From NCBI GenBank assembly GCA_017633615.1, contig JAGBPB010000027.1, forward strand, positions 1 to 16,703: a stretch of 16,703 nucleotides of DNA. Direction: 5' to 3'. Positions 1-8,873 of the stretch are shown here, in pieces (position 1 is the stretch's first letter; every line of letters begins with the position of its first letter). This DNA is from Bacteroidaceae bacterium (GTDB taxonomy: Bacteria > Bacteroidota > Bacteroidia > Bacteroidales > Bacteroidaceae). A model generated the notes under the pieces. The model was not told the origin of the DNA. It saw only the letters and a program-made list of their open reading frames with translations, and searched no databases. Both the position numbers and the translations under genes were made by a program.

Positions 1-1089
1 AACGACAAGGCTCTTGTAAGCAAGGAGGCCGATAACTACTGGAAGTGCGTTGACCTCTATCTGGGAGGTTCGGAGCACGCCACCGGTCACCTTATCTACT
101 CACGTTTCTGGAACAAGTTCCTCAAGGACCTGGGCGTAAGCGAGGTTGAGGAGCCGTTCAGCAAACTGATCAACCAGGGTATGATACAGGGTCGCAGTAA
201 CTTTGTATATCGTATCAAGGATACAAACAAGTTCGTATCATACGGCCTCAAGGACCAGTATGACACCACTCCCATACACGTTGACGTAAACATTGTAAGT
301 GCCGATGTCCTGGACGTTGAGGCATTCAAGAACTGGCGTCCTGAATACAACAACGCCGAGTTCATCCTTGAGAACGGCAAGTACATCTGCGGATGGGCAG
401 TTGAGAAGATGAGTAAGTCAATGTTCAACGTAGTCAACCCCGATGACATCATCGAGAAGTACGGTGCCGATACTCTGCGCATGTACGAGATGTTCCTGGG
501 ACCGCTTGAGCAGTCAAAGCCCTGGGATACCAATGGTATTGACGGCTGCCACCGCTTTATCCGCAAGATGTGGGCTCTCTACTTCGACCGCGACGGTAAG
601 TTGGCAGTAAGCGATGAGCAGGCATCAAAGGACGAACTCAAGTCAATCCACAAGCTCATAAAGAAGGTAACTGAGGATATTGAGAACTTCTCATTCAATA
701 CATCTGTTGCCGCATTCATGATATGCGTAAACGAACTCTCAGGCCTTAAGTGCAACAAGCGCTCAGTACTGGCTGACCTGGCCAAGGTAATCGCTCCCTT
801 TGCACCTCACACCGCCGAGGAACTCTGGTCGTCACTTGGTAACGCCGGTTCAGTATGTGATGCCGCATGGCCCAAGTTCAACGAGGAGTACCTCAAGGAG
901 GACAGCATAACCTACTCCATCTCATTCAACGGCAAGACCCGCTTCACAATGGACTTTCCGGTTGATGCCACACAGCAGGAGATTCAGGATGCAGTTCTGG
1001 CCAATGAGAAGGCTCAAGGTTACATTGAGGGCAAGCCTATCCGCAAGGTGATCGTAGTACCGCGCAAGATCGTGAATATAGTTCTCTAA
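1..1089 (+). CDS. leuS: Leucyl-tRNA synthetase, C-terminal part (5' end outside window)
   Basis: This class I aminoacyl-tRNA synthetase charges tRNA-Leu in the cytoplasm. The open frame runs from base 1 with no start, so the 362 residues seen are the C-terminal part of a protein that is usually 860-950 residues long. Visible are the catalytic-core stretch around [10 protein letters not shown] (fragment residues 22-31), the KMSKS ATP-binding loop (fragment residues 136-140, bases 406-420) followed by [18 protein letters not shown], a helical anticodon-binding domain, and a small C-terminal tRNA-contacting domain ending KIVNIVL. The connective editing domain lies mainly upstream of the window. 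The TAA stop is followed 5 nt later by the rdgB start, so the two are almost certainly co-transcribed. Codon use is GC-leaning (AAG, GAG, AAC), unlike the AT-rich genes 2-4 kb downstream. Identity is very secure. Confidence 0.97.
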   Translation, partial: NDKALVSKEADNYWKCVDLYLGGSEHATGHLIYSRFWNKFLKDLGVSEVEEPFSKLINQGMIQGRSNFVYRIKDTNKFVSYGLKDQYDTTPIHVDVNIVSADVLDVEAFKNWRPEYNNAEFILENGKYICGWAVEKMSKSMFNVVNPDDIIEKYGADTLRMYEMFLGPLEQSKPWDTNGIDGCHRFIRKMWALYFDRDGKLAVSDEQASKDELKSIHKLIKKVTEDIENFSFNTSVAAFMICVNELSGLKCNKRSVLADLAKVIAPFAPHTAEELWSSLGNAGSVCDAAWPKFNEEYLKEDSITYSISFNGKTRFTMDFPVDATQQEIQDAVLANEKAQGYIEGKPIRKVIVVPRKIVNIVL

Positions 1090-1094
1090 GCAAC

Positions 1095-1670
1095 ATGGAA
1101 TTGGTATTTGCCACAAATAACGCCCACAAGCTGGAGGAGGTCCGCCAGATACTCGGTGATCGCTTCAAGGTGCTCTCGCTGAATGACATAAACTGCCACG
1201 AGGATATCCCCGAGACAGCCGATACATTCCAGGGAAACGCCCTCCAGAAGGCCCGTTACGTCAAGGAGCATTACGGTTATGACTGTTTTGCCGATGACAC
1301 CGGACTTGAGGTAAAAGCCCTTGACGGAGCACCCGGAGTACACTCCGCACGCTATGCAGGTGACCATGATTCGGAGGCAAATATGACCAAGTTGCTCCAT
1401 GAACTTGAAAAAAAATCGGACCGCAGTGCACAATTCCGCACAGTTGTTGCGTTAATACTTAACGGACAGGAAGTTCTGTTTGAAGGAATTGTTACCGGAC
1501 AGATAGCAACAGAGCGTCATTACGGAGACGGAGGATTCGGATATGATCCCATCTTTGTACCTGACGGCTATACCGAAACATTCTCTCAAATGAGCGCCCA
1601 AGGCAAGAACCTGATAAGTCACAGGGGCCGCGCCGTAAGAAAACTGGCAGATTATCTGAAACAATTATGA
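1095..1670 (+). CDS. rdgB: Non-canonical purine NTP pyrophosphatase (XTP/dITP diphosphatase, RdgB/HAM1 family)
   Basis: The family hydrolyses ITP, dITP and XTP to the monophosphate plus pyrophosphate, keeping deaminated purines out of DNA and RNA. The 191 residues match the usual family length of about 195. Visible motifs in order are [11 protein letters not shown] (6-16, the N-terminal substrate loop), FADDTGLEV with the probable catalytic Asp68 (65-73), [14 protein letters not shown] (76-89), FGYDPIF (148-154) and SHRGRA (about 175-180), all intact. The ATG at 1095 puts the conserved LVFATNN right at the N terminus, as in homologues. It lies 5 nt after leuS, and its TGA overlaps the next ATG (ATGA, 1667-1670), which suggests translational coupling to the porZ-like gene. 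Codon use moves toward AT-rich choices in the second half. Confidence 0.96.
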   Translation: MELVFATNNAHKLEEVRQILGDRFKVLSLNDINCHEDIPETADTFQGNALQKARYVKEHYGYDCFADDTGLEVKALDGAPGVHSARYAGDHDSEANMTKLLHELEKKSDRSAQFRTVVALILNGQEVLFEGIVTGQIATERHYGDGGFGYDPIFVPDGYTETFSQMSAQGKNLISHRGRAVRKLADYLKQL

Positions 1671-3991
1671 TAAGAAAACTGACAAGAGGAGCCATTATCG
1701 CACTAACTGCGGTAATGCTCCTTTTGCCTTTTAATAGGGTCAGCGCTGGCATCCCGGTAGGAACTTGGCGCTCACATCCTGCCTACAACAACGCAACCAA
1801 GGCAGTCAAGGCATTCGGATACATCTTTGTTCTCAGCGAGGGTGCCTTGTATTTCTATGATCCTATTGATAACGGTCTCTATACCATTGATAAGACCGGA
1901 GGACTCGGTGATACCGATATTGCCGACATAGGTTTCTGCAAACCCGAAGGTGCCGTTATAATGGTCTACGCCAACGGAAACATAGACCTTGTCTACGCCA
2001 ACGAAACCATCTACAACTTTACCGACCTCAAGAACAGCAACACCGGAAGCGTAACGGTTAACGAGCTGAAGATTGTCGGGAACATTGCTTACATCTCAAC
2101 CAATATCGGGCTTGTGGTATTTGATATCAGCCGCAGGGAAATAAAAAACACCTATCGGTTTGATTCACCCGTAAACACATCGGTCATAATCAATGATTCC
2201 CTGTTCTGCGGTACTGACAACGGCATTTATCTTGGCATGATGGATCAGAATCTCCTGGATAATACCAATTGGAAGATGTTCAGAAATATCAAGTTCATCA
2301 GTCTGTTTGAATTTGACGGCAGCCTTTCAGGAATGTCCTATGACAACCGTGTATGGACAATCAACAAGTCTAATGGCGCCCTTACAAACATTAAAGATCA
2401 TGTATCGGGCCTGTCATTTACCGATGACAGACTGGTCATTATTCAGGATACCTTGCTCACTCTATATAATTCATATTCCGACTCATATGAGATAACCTTC
2501 AATTACCCTGTTAATGATATGGTGATTGACGGTAATGACTGGTGGTTGGCGCAGGGATTCTACGGACTCTGCAGATATCAGGTGACCGATGACAATCTTG
2601 TATGTAAGAGTGTCGGAATAAAACCAAACAGCCCCCGCCGTAACTGGTTTCATTCAGTTTCATGGCCCCAACAGGGAAGACTGCTTGTTGTAGGCGGATG
2701 TCACAACTATTCAGGAATAGACTATCCTGGCACTGTAATGATATATGAGAATGACCGATGGAGTTCACTTGATGAGGATATTACATCCAAGACAGGTCTT
2801 CAATATATCAATCTTACTGAGGCAGTTCAGGATCCTCTTGACCCAGATCATATATTCGTAGGCTCTACAGGACAGGGTCTTTATGAATTCCAAGACGGAA
2901 AATTCAAGAAACTGCATACATGGAATAACAGCGGACTTACCAGTATATTGAACAACACTATCGTACAGAAAAACAATTTTGTCCGTATTAGTGCCCTGCA
3001 GTATGACAAGGATGGAAACCTGTGGATGGCCAACAATGAAACCGATACAATTCTAAAGGTACTGGAACCTGACGGCAATTGGTTCGGATTGTATTATAAT
3101 GAGATGGCAGGTCTGCCAACATATAAACAGTTGAGATTTGACAGTAATGGCCGGTTGTGGATAAACTCGTCAAGAGGTGTCAAACCAGGTTTGTTCTGTA
3201 TTGATTTGAATGGTACTCCTAAAGATAATTCTGATGATATCATAAAGTATTCCGGTTCCTATTGGACTAATCAGGATGGTACTACCGAAGAAATTTATGA
3301 TGTTTATTTCTATGATTTTGATCTGGATGGAAAAATGTGGATAGGAACAAACAGAGGCATTTTTGTTCTTAAAGATCCTGATTCATTCATCAATGATTCA
3401 AACCCTGTATTTGAAAGAATCAAAATATCAAGAGATGATTTTTCAGGATTGGCCGATTATCTGTTCAGCGGAGTCATGACAACCGCAATTTACATTGATC
3501 AGGGAAACCGTAAATGGATAGGTACTCTTGATGACGGTATATTCCTTTTAAGTGCCGATGGAACTCAGACTTTGGAACATTTTACAGTTAATAACAGCCC
3601 GCTTCCTTCAAACAATATACTGAGTATTACTGAAGATGGCCGCAATGGCTCTTTATTCTTTGGTACAAGCCTTGGAATGGTCGAATATGGAGGCCAGGCC
3701 AGAGACCCTGAAGAAAGTCTGTCAGAATCAAATATTCTTGTTTATCCGAATCCAGTAAAACCTGATTTTGACGGTTATGTTACAATTACCGGTCTTACTG
3801 AATTCAGTACAATCAGAATTCTTGGAAATTCAGGCCGTTTAGTTCATGTAGGAACATCCAATGGAGGTTCATATAGTTGGAATCTTACTGATATGAACGG
3901 TAACAGAGTTTCATCCGGAGTATATCACGCAATCATTACAAATCAGGAAAACAACATTAGCGAAAGCGTATCAATTACAGTCATCAGATAA
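1667..3991 (+). CDS. porZ: PorZ-like type IX secretion system surface component (beta-propeller protein with C-terminal sorting domain)
   Basis: This is a secreted 774-residue protein. Residues 1-27 form a signal peptide: KLTR, a hydrophobic stretch, then VSA before Gly28. The mature start [16 protein letters not shown] resembles the opening of PorZ-type proteins. The body has propeller-blade repeats of the two-component-regulator type, such as [44 protein letters not shown] and [12 protein letters not shown]. The end, from about residue 692 ([10 protein letters not shown]) through SGRLV and ASGVYH-like motifs to ITVIR, is a type A T9SS sorting domain. Porphyromonas gingivalis PorZ has the same plan (two propellers plus sorting domain, about 776 residues) and is needed on the cell surface for T9SS cargo processing. 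The start codon overlaps the rdgB stop. The 3' half is much more AT-rich than the 5' half. A propeller protein with another role is the alternative. Confidence 0.8.
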   Translation: MIRKLTRGAIIALTAVMLLLPFNRVSAGIPVGTWRSHPAYNNATKAVKAFGYIFVLSEGALYFYDPIDNGLYTIDKTGGLGDTDIADIGFCKPEGAVIMVYANGNIDLVYANETIYNFTDLKNSNTGSVTVNELKIVGNIAYISTNIGLVVFDISRREIKNTYRFDSPVNTSVIINDSLFCGTDNGIYLGMMDQNLLDNTNWKMFRNIKFISLFEFDGSLSGMSYDNRVWTINKSNGALTNIKDHVSGLSFTDDRLVIIQDTLLTLYNSYSDSYEITFNYPVNDMVIDGNDWWLAQGFYGLCRYQVTDDNLVCKSVGIKPNSPRRNWFHSVSWPQQGRLLVVGGCHNYSGIDYPGTVMIYENDRWSSLDEDITSKTGLQYINLTEAVQDPLDPDHIFVGSTGQGLYEFQDGKFKKLHTWNNSGLTSILNNTIVQKNNFVRISALQYDKDGNLWMANNETDTILKVLEPDGNWFGLYYNEMAGLPTYKQLRFDSNGRLWINSSRGVKPGLFCIDLNGTPKDNSDDIIKYSGSYWTNQDGTTEEIYDVYFYDFDLDGKMWIGTNRGIFVLKDPDSFINDSNPVFERIKISRDDFSGLADYLFSGVMTTAIYIDQGNRKWIGTLDDGIFLLSADGTQTLEHFTVNNSPLPSNNILSITEDGRNGSLFFGTSLGMVEYGGQARDPEESLSESNILVYPNPVKPDFDGYVTITGLTEFSTIRILGNSGRLVHVGTSNGGSYSWNLTDMNGNRVSSGVYHAIITNQENNISESVSITVIR

Positions 3992-4454
3992 CACTCATTC
4001 TATCCGATGATATAATTAATATGTATGTTTTCTTTTTATTTCATTTCTTATTTTGTTGTTTTAAGGCTGTTGAAACTGTTGATATCTTTTTCAATTTGAA
4101 GTCATTTTTATTTATCAACTTTTCAAATAGTTTGATAACAGGTTTGTAAACAATCTAATTTATAATTAATCAATATATTATATAGTTTTAAACATACTGT
4201 TTATATATTGGTTTGAATCAATTTTCAATTCGTTAAACATATCATTGCTGTTAATTCTGTGTTTGCAAAAACTGTGATAAAAATCTGATTTCAACACCGT
4301 TTTTTCAAAAATAATTTCATGTGCAAACTTCTTTTGAAAAAGCAATTTTTAAGTTCACTTTTTATCTTTTTCTTTTGAACACTTATTTACACTGTTTTCA
4401 ACAGATATAGTCACATAAATGAACTAATTTTACACCGTCAAAAATATATCAGGC
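3992..4454. other. Long AT-rich non-coding region between porZ and trmH-like gene
   Basis: This 463-nt stretch has no plausible gene and is about 24 % GC by hand count (109 G+C), against roughly 45-50 % in most flanking genes. I see no GC-rich hairpin that would make a convincing porZ terminator. It holds a 10-bp direct repeat TATAATTAAT (4011-4020 and 4161-4170), many TTTTCAA/TTGAAAA words, and three weak DnaA-box-like 9-mers: TTATTTACA (4383-4391, one mismatch to TTATNCACA), TTATCAACT (4112-4120, two mismatches) and ATATCAACA on the - strand (4077-4085, two mismatches). It probably contains the trmH promoter near its right end. Whether it has a replication role is unresolved. Confidence 0.7.
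4425..4433 (+). promoter_or_regulatory. Candidate Bacteroidota -7 box for the trmH-like gene
   Basis: TAATTTTAC matches the Bacteroidota sigma-ABfr -7 consensus TAnnTTTG at all fixed positions except the final G, which is A. The box ends about 22 nt before the ATG at 4455, which would give a leader of roughly 15-18 nt. No clear TTTG -33 element is at the expected distance; the nearest is TTTTC around 4395. The surrounding DNA is so AT-rich that chance matches are likely, so this is tentative. Confidence 0.35.
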
Positions 4455-4997
4455 ATGAGAAAGCTGAATGTAACGGAACTTGGCAGAATTGATATTGAAC
4501 AATTCAAAAACAGTAAAAAACTGCCGCTTACCATTATTCTGGATGATGTAAGAAGTCTGTATAATGTAGGTTCTGTATTCCGTACATCGGATGCTTTCAG
4601 AATAGAAAGAATAATACTTTGCGGTATTACAGCTACTCCTGACAATTCTCTGGTTGAGATTCATAAGACTGCCCTGGGTGCCGAGGAGAGTGTTGAATGG
4701 ATCTATTCAAATGATTGTGTCAGTGTTGTCAAAGACCTTAATGACAAAGGTTATATAACAGTTGCCGTTGAACAGGTTGAAGGTAGCCATAAACTTGATG
4801 AATTCAAGGTACAGCAAGGTAGCAGTTATGCACTTGTTTTGGGTAATGAGGTAAAGGGAGTTAACCAGGATGTTGTTGATATCTGTAAAATGTCTCTTGA
4901 GATACCTCAATACGGCACCAAACATTCACTGAATGTGTCAGTAACTGCAGGTGTTGTAATATGGGAATTCTATAAGCAACTCAAAGGATTGCTTTAA
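4455..4997 (+). CDS. TrmH-family (SpoU) RNA 2'-O-methyltransferase
   Basis: This is a 180-residue SPOUT-fold enzyme that uses S-adenosylmethionine to methylate ribose 2'-OH groups in tRNA or rRNA. The three SpoU motifs are present: motif 1 VRSLYNVGSVFRTSDAF (32-48, with Asn37 and Arg43), motif 2 ALVLGNEVKGV (126-136, with Glu132) and motif 3 LEIPQYGTKHSLNVSVTAG (148-166, with Ser158, Leu159, Asn160). Together these form the knotted cofactor site. There is no N-terminal L30e-like substrate domain of the RlmB type, so it is a minimal TrmH-like or TrmL-like form and its target nucleotide cannot be read from sequence. It follows the AT-rich gap and is itself AT-rich (one sampled line about 33 % GC). 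Its TAA stop overlaps the stop of the convergent polA. Confidence 0.92.
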   Translation: MRKLNVTELGRIDIEQFKNSKKLPLTIILDDVRSLYNVGSVFRTSDAFRIERIILCGITATPDNSLVEIHKTALGAEESVEWIYSNDCVSVVKDLNDKGYITVAVEQVEGSHKLDEFKVQQGSSYALVLGNEVKGVNQDVVDICKMSLEIPQYGTKHSLNVSVTAGVVIWEFYKQLKGLL

Positions 4998-7828
4998 TGT
5001 GCCTCAAGCCAGTTAGTACCCCATCCGCAATCGGCAATAAGAGGTACTGACATTGGCCATGCCTTCTGCATCTCCTCAATAACTATCTTTTCAACCTTTT
5101 CCTCTTCACCTGGAACTACATTGAAGTTGAGTTCATCATGAACCTGCAGGATCATGGTTGACTTGATGTTTTCGGCCTTGAACCTACGGTATATTGCAAT
5201 CATTGCAATCTTGATTATATCGGCTGCGCTTCCCTGAATGGGAGCGTTTATGGCATTGCGCTCGGCAAAGCCGCGTACGGTTGCATTGTGTGAGTTGATA
5301 TCGGGCAGATAACGTTTACGTTTGAGTATGGTTTCAATATAACCTCTGGCACGGGCCTCCTCAATGGAGTGATCCATGTAGTTCTTTATGCCGCTGTAAG
5401 TCTTGAAGTAGTTTTCAATAAGTTCCTTTGCCTCGGTACGGCTTACACCCATACGCTGTGCCAGACCAAAGGCCGATATCCCGTAAATGATTCCGAAGTT
5501 GGCGGTCTTGGCCTTGCTGCGCTCAGTCTTGGTTACTTCATTGAGTGATTTGTGGAATACTTTGGCGGCAGTGGCAGCATGGATGTCATGTCCCTGGCGG
5601 AAATCCTCTATCATGTTCTGATCCTGACTCAGATGAGCCATGATGCGGAGTTCAATCTGTGAATAGTCGGCACTGAAGAACTTGCAGCCGGGTTCGGGAA
5701 TGAAAGCCTTGCGTACCTCCTTACCGTCCTCGTCACGTATCGGGATGTTCTGCAGGTTGGGATTGCTTGAACTCAGTCGGCCGGTGGCTGTTACGGTCTG
5801 GTTGTATGATGTATGGATTTTGCCTGTTGCCGGGTTGACAAGTTGCGGAAGCGCATCAATATAGGTACCAAGCAGTTTCTTCAGACCGCGGTATTTGAGG
5901 ATAAGGTCCACAATTTTGTGGTCGGCACGTAGTGACTCAAGCACATCCTCGGATGTAACATACTGTCCGGTCTTGGTTTTCTTGGGTTTGTCAACGATCT
6001 TCATACGGTCAAACAGGATATCACCAACCTGCTTGGGTGAGAGAATGTTGAACGGTGTACCGCCGGCCTCATCATATATCTGCTTTTCAAGAACCTCCAT
6101 TCGCTCGGTAAAGAGTTTGGAGGTCTCTGCCAGAGCTGCAGGATCAATCATTGCTCCGTTACGTTCCATGTATGCAAGCACGCTTACAAGCGGCATCTCA
6201 ACGTCACGGAACAGCGGAGTGGTTCCATCCTTTTCAAGTTCCTTCTCCAGAATTGTCTTGAGTTGAAGGGTGACATCGGCATCTTCACATGCATACTCAT
6301 AGACATCGGCCGGACTCAAGTCTGCCATGTTCTTCTGGTTCTTTCCCTTCTCTCCTATCAGTTCCTCAATATGGATGGTTTTGTAGCCCAGATAGATCTC
6401 GGCCAGATAGTCCATGTTGTGATGGAGTTCGGGTTGCAGAAGGTAATGTGCGATCATTGTGTCGAACATGGGGCCTTCAACCTGAATGCCGTAGTTGCCC
6501 AGGACCAGAATGTCATACTTTATGTTCTGTCCTATCTTGAGTGTCTTGGGATTTTCAAAGACTGAGCGGAAAATCTCAAGCATGCGCTGCTTTCCATCTT
6601 TCTCTTTGGGCATCGCCACGTACCAGGCCTCATGCTCACGGAGTGCAATGCTCAAACCTACTATTTCGGCTGCAATCGGGTTGGTTCCGGTAGTTTCTGT
6701 GTCAAAACAGAAAAAATCCTGGGATGCGATTTTGTGGGCTAACGTTTCAGCATCTTTTTCAGTCTCAATGAGATAGTAAGTGTGTTGCACGGATTTTATG
6801 TCCGTGAGATTTGAAAATTCCTGCACAGGCTGTACATCGGGCTGGAATAAATCAAAGAGATCGCCATGAAAACCGTCATTTTTCTGTTGTTTTGGCTGTG
6901 CGGTCTGTTCGGTTTTATCGGGCTCGGTTGATGTCTCCTGAAAAAGAGTTGGAGCCGGTTGCTTGGATCTTACCCGATTCAACAGAGTGCGGAACTCCAG
7001 GTCCTCAAAAATCGAGTAGAGTTTCTGCTCGTCGGGTCCCTCAAATTTCAGGGAATCCATATCGAGGTCGATGGGGACATCGGTCCTTATGGTTGCAAGC
7101 AGTCGGCTGAATTTTATCTGCTCTACGTTGGCTTCAACTTTTTCCTTGAGCGCACCTTTCAGTTTGTCGGTGTTGGCCAGCAGTCCGTCTATTCCTCCGA
7201 ATTCGGTTATGAGTTTGACGGCTGTCTTTTCGCCGATGCCCGGGCAGCCGGGGATGTTATCGGAACTGTCACCCATAAGACCGAGCATATCGATTACCTG
7301 TCCGGTATTGTCAAGTCCGTATTTCTGTTTCACCTCGGCCGGTCCCATTATCTCATAGCCGTTGTTGCCATAGCGGGGGCGGTATATAAGTGCCCTGTCC
7401 GTAACCAACTGACAGTAGTCCTTATCAGGGGTCATCATGTACGTGGTTATGCCCTTGTCATCGGCCTTTTTGGACAGTGTTCCAATTACGTCATCGGCCT
7501 CGAATCCTGCAACTTCAAGTATGGGAATGCGGTATGCTTCAAGTATCTGTTTGATGACCGGCACAGATTCGCGTATAACCTCGGGGGTTTCCTCGCGCTG
7601 AGCCTTGTACTCCTTGTAGAGTTCATGACGGAAAGTACCTCCCTTGGGATCGAACGCTACACCTATATGGGTGGGCTTTTCAGTGTTCAGGATATCCTCA
7701 AGAGTGTTCACAAAGCCCAGTACGGCCGATGTGTTGAAGCCTTTGGAGTTTATCCTGGGAGCCTTGAGGAAAGCGTAGTATGCCCTGTATATAAGTGCGT
7801 ATGCATCAAGCAGAAACAGTTTGTCCAT
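4994..7828 (-). CDS. polA: DNA polymerase I (5' nuclease, 3'-5' exonuclease, polymerase)
   Basis: This enzyme replaces RNA primers and fills repair gaps in the nucleoid. The start is set at the ATG at 7828 (MDKLFLLDAYALIYRA), where homologues begin, giving 944 residues; a longer frame opening with TTG at 7870 adds only unconserved residues. The N-terminal 5' nuclease has GFEADDVIGTL, DKDYCQLV and GDSSDNIPGCPGIGEKTA. The proofreading domain looks intact: Exo I FDTETTG (Asp376, Glu378), Exo II GQNIKYD and Exo III YACEDADVTL. The polymerase has motif A ADYSQIELR (Asp721), motif B KTANFGIIYG and motif C QVHDELNF (Asp898). It is convergent with trmH, sharing stop-codon bases at 4994-4997, and divergent from ispB. 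A Gln/Thr/Pro/Glu-rich linker, about residues 300-330, separates the nuclease from the Klenow part. Confidence 0.98.
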   Translation of the reverse strand: MDKLFLLDAYALIYRAYYAFLKAPRINSKGFNTSAVLGFVNTLEDILNTEKPTHIGVAFDPKGGTFRHELYKEYKAQREETPEVIRESVPVIKQILEAYRIPILEVAGFEADDVIGTLSKKADDKGITTYMMTPDKDYCQLVTDRALIYRPRYGNNGYEIMGPAEVKQKYGLDNTGQVIDMLGLMGDSSDNIPGCPGIGEKTAVKLITEFGGIDGLLANTDKLKGALKEKVEANVEQIKFSRLLATIRTDVPIDLDMDSLKFEGPDEQKLYSIFEDLEFRTLLNRVRSKQPAPTLFQETSTEPDKTEQTAQPKQQKNDGFHGDLFDLFQPDVQPVQEFSNLTDIKSVQHTYYLIETEKDAETLAHKIASQDFFCFDTETTGTNPIAAEIVGLSIALREHEAWYVAMPKEKDGKQRMLEIFRSVFENPKTLKIGQNIKYDILVLGNYGIQVEGPMFDTMIAHYLLQPELHHNMDYLAEIYLGYKTIHIEELIGEKGKNQKNMADLSPADVYEYACEDADVTLQLKTILEKELEKDGTTPLFRDVEMPLVSVLAYMERNGAMIDPAALAETSKLFTERMEVLEKQIYDEAGGTPFNILSPKQVGDILFDRMKIVDKPKKTKTGQYVTSEDVLESLRADHKIVDLILKYRGLKKLLGTYIDALPQLVNPATGKIHTSYNQTVTATGRLSSSNPNLQNIPIRDEDGKEVRKAFIPEPGCKFFSADYSQIELRIMAHLSQDQNMIEDFRQGHDIHAATAAKVFHKSLNEVTKTERSKAKTANFGIIYGISAFGLAQRMGVSRTEAKELIENYFKTYSGIKNYMDHSIEEARARGYIETILKRKRYLPDINSHNATVRGFAERNAINAPIQGSAADIIKIAMIAIYRRFKAENIKSTMILQVHDELNFNVVPGEEEKVEKIVIEEMQKAWPMSVPLIADCGWGTNWLEAH

Positions 7829-7847
7829 ATATAGATATATTGATACG

Positions 7848-7855
7848 TAAAAATA
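7848..7855 (-). promoter_or_regulatory. Candidate -7 box for polA
   Basis: On the - strand this reads TATTTTTA, one mismatch from TAnnTTTG, and lies 19 nt upstream of the polA ATG. A TTTG occurs at 7871-7868 (- strand), but only 12 nt away, which is shorter than the usual -33/-7 spacing. The polA promoter must lie in or just beyond this 73-nt divergent gap unless polA is transcribed from inside ispB. Weak support only. Confidence 0.3.
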
Positions 7856-7885
7856 CAAATTTTTCTTCAAACGGACATTTATTGC

Positions 7886-7894
7886 TAATTTTGC
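7886..7894 (+). promoter_or_regulatory. Bacteroidota -7 promoter box for ispB, very close to the start codon
   Basis: TAATTTTGC is an exact match to the Bacteroidota -7 consensus TAnnTTTG, with the commonly seen following C. TTTT at 7861-7864 is a near-match to the TTTG -33 element at about the expected spacing. The G of the box is only 8 nt before the ATG at 7902, so transcription should begin about 4-6 nt before the start codon or at it. Confidence 0.65.
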
Positions 7895-7901
7895 GCCCGA
7901 T

Positions 7902-8873
7902 ATGGATTACATAAAGCAGATATGTGCACCCATTGAGGTTGAATTTGAAGAGTTCCGCAAAAGGTACTCTCAGCTGTTTTCATCGGCGAATCCCGGTGTT
8001 GACCTGCTGCTCAAATTCCTGCTGGAACGCAAGGGTAAACTTATGCGCCCGATACTTGTGCTGCTTGTAGCAAAATGCTACGGAATAATAAAGGAATCCA
8101 CTTATCATCTGGCATCGGCCGTGGAACTGCTTCATCAGGGTAGTCTTATCCACGATGATGTGGTCGATGAAAGCGACAAGCGTCGCGGAAAGAAATCGGC
8201 TAATGCTGTTTATGACAATAAGATGGCTGTGTTGCTTGGTGACTATATAGTTTCCATGGCATTGATCCAGATCACAGCTACTGCAAATATCAAGAGCGTT
8301 GAATCTCTTTCAACATTGATAGGAACACTTTCAGAGGGTGAGATAACCCAACTCAACGCCCTTGACACCACCACCCTTTCAGAGGATCTTTACTTTGATA
8401 TCATATCCAAGAAAACGGCAATACTGTTCTCATCCTGCACATCACTTTCAGCCCTTTTGAACGGAGCATCCGATGTAGAGGTTGAAGCTTTCCGCCAGTT
8501 CGGACATGTTGCAGGACTGTGCTTCCAGATAATGGATGACATACTGGATTACCATGACAGCAGCGAGACAGGCAAGCCGTCGGGTAACGACCTGAAAGAG
8601 GGAAAGTTCACTCTTCCTGCAATATACGCACTGACCCATAGTAACCGTGACTGGTCCGGTCACATCAAAGCAATACGTTCCCTTGAGGCAACTCCCGATC
8701 AGATCCGTGAGGTAACTGAATATTCTGTTTCCAACGGCGGAATTGAGTATGCCCTTGCCAAGATGGAGGAACTGAAAAAGCAGGCAATCCAGGGACTGCC
8801 CGCTTTCATATCTCCTGATCTCCGAGGTTCTTTTGAGTGCTATCTGGATTTAATTACAAATCGCATCAAGTAA
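7902..8873 (+). CDS. ispB: Polyprenyl diphosphate synthase (long-chain trans-prenyltransferase)
   Basis: The family condenses isopentenyl diphosphate onto an allylic diphosphate to build a long all-trans chain, probably the side chain of menaquinone in this lineage. The 323-residue protein has the GKLMRPILVLL entry motif (about 46-56), the first Asp-rich motif LIHDDVVDESDKRRG (DDxxD, Mg-diphosphate binding), GDYIVSMAL, and the second Asp-rich motif FQIMDDILDYHDS. Small residues (Gly, Ser) precede the first DDxxD, as expected for a long-chain synthase instead of a farnesyl or geranylgeranyl one. Chain length cannot be fixed from sequence, so the symbol is by family analogy. It is a single gene with its own promoter box just upstream. 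Its last 24 nt overlap the convergent deoC. Confidence 0.9.
   Translation: MDYIKQICAPIEVEFEEFRKRYSQLFSSANPGVDLLLKFLLERKGKLMRPILVLLVAKCYGIIKESTYHLASAVELLHQGSLIHDDVVDESDKRRGKKSANAVYDNKMAVLLGDYIVSMALIQITATANIKSVESLSTLIGTLSEGEITQLNALDTTTLSEDLYFDIISKKTAILFSSCTSLSALLNGASDVEVEAFRQFGHVAGLCFQIMDDILDYHDSSETGKPSGNDLKEGKFTLPAIYALTHSNRDWSGHIKAIRSLEATPDQIREVTEYSVSNGGIEYALAKMEELKKQAIQGLPAFISPDLRGSFECYLDLITNRIK

Noticed and set aside
4321..4352. Possible hairpin around AACTT...AAGTT with inner A/T runs as a porZ terminator
   Set aside because: The pairing is imperfect, almost entirely A-T, far from the porZ stop, and not distinguishable from background in such AT-rich DNA.
3992..4454. Small RNA gene or tRNA in the long gap
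   Set aside because: I found no cloverleaf pattern, no T-loop GTTCRA motif with matching acceptor stem, and no GC-rich structured segment.
6959..7834. 291-codon open frame on the + strand opposite the polA 5' region
   Set aside because: It is fully antisense to the conserved 5' nuclease domain of polA, has no recognisable domain, and is explained by the third-position codon bias of polA.
7829..7870. Longer polA reading with a TTG start at 7870, adding 14 residues
   Set aside because: The added stretch (KKNLYFYVSIYLY) is unconserved and AT-derived; family members begin at MDKLFLLDA, and the extension would use up most of the divergent promoter gap.
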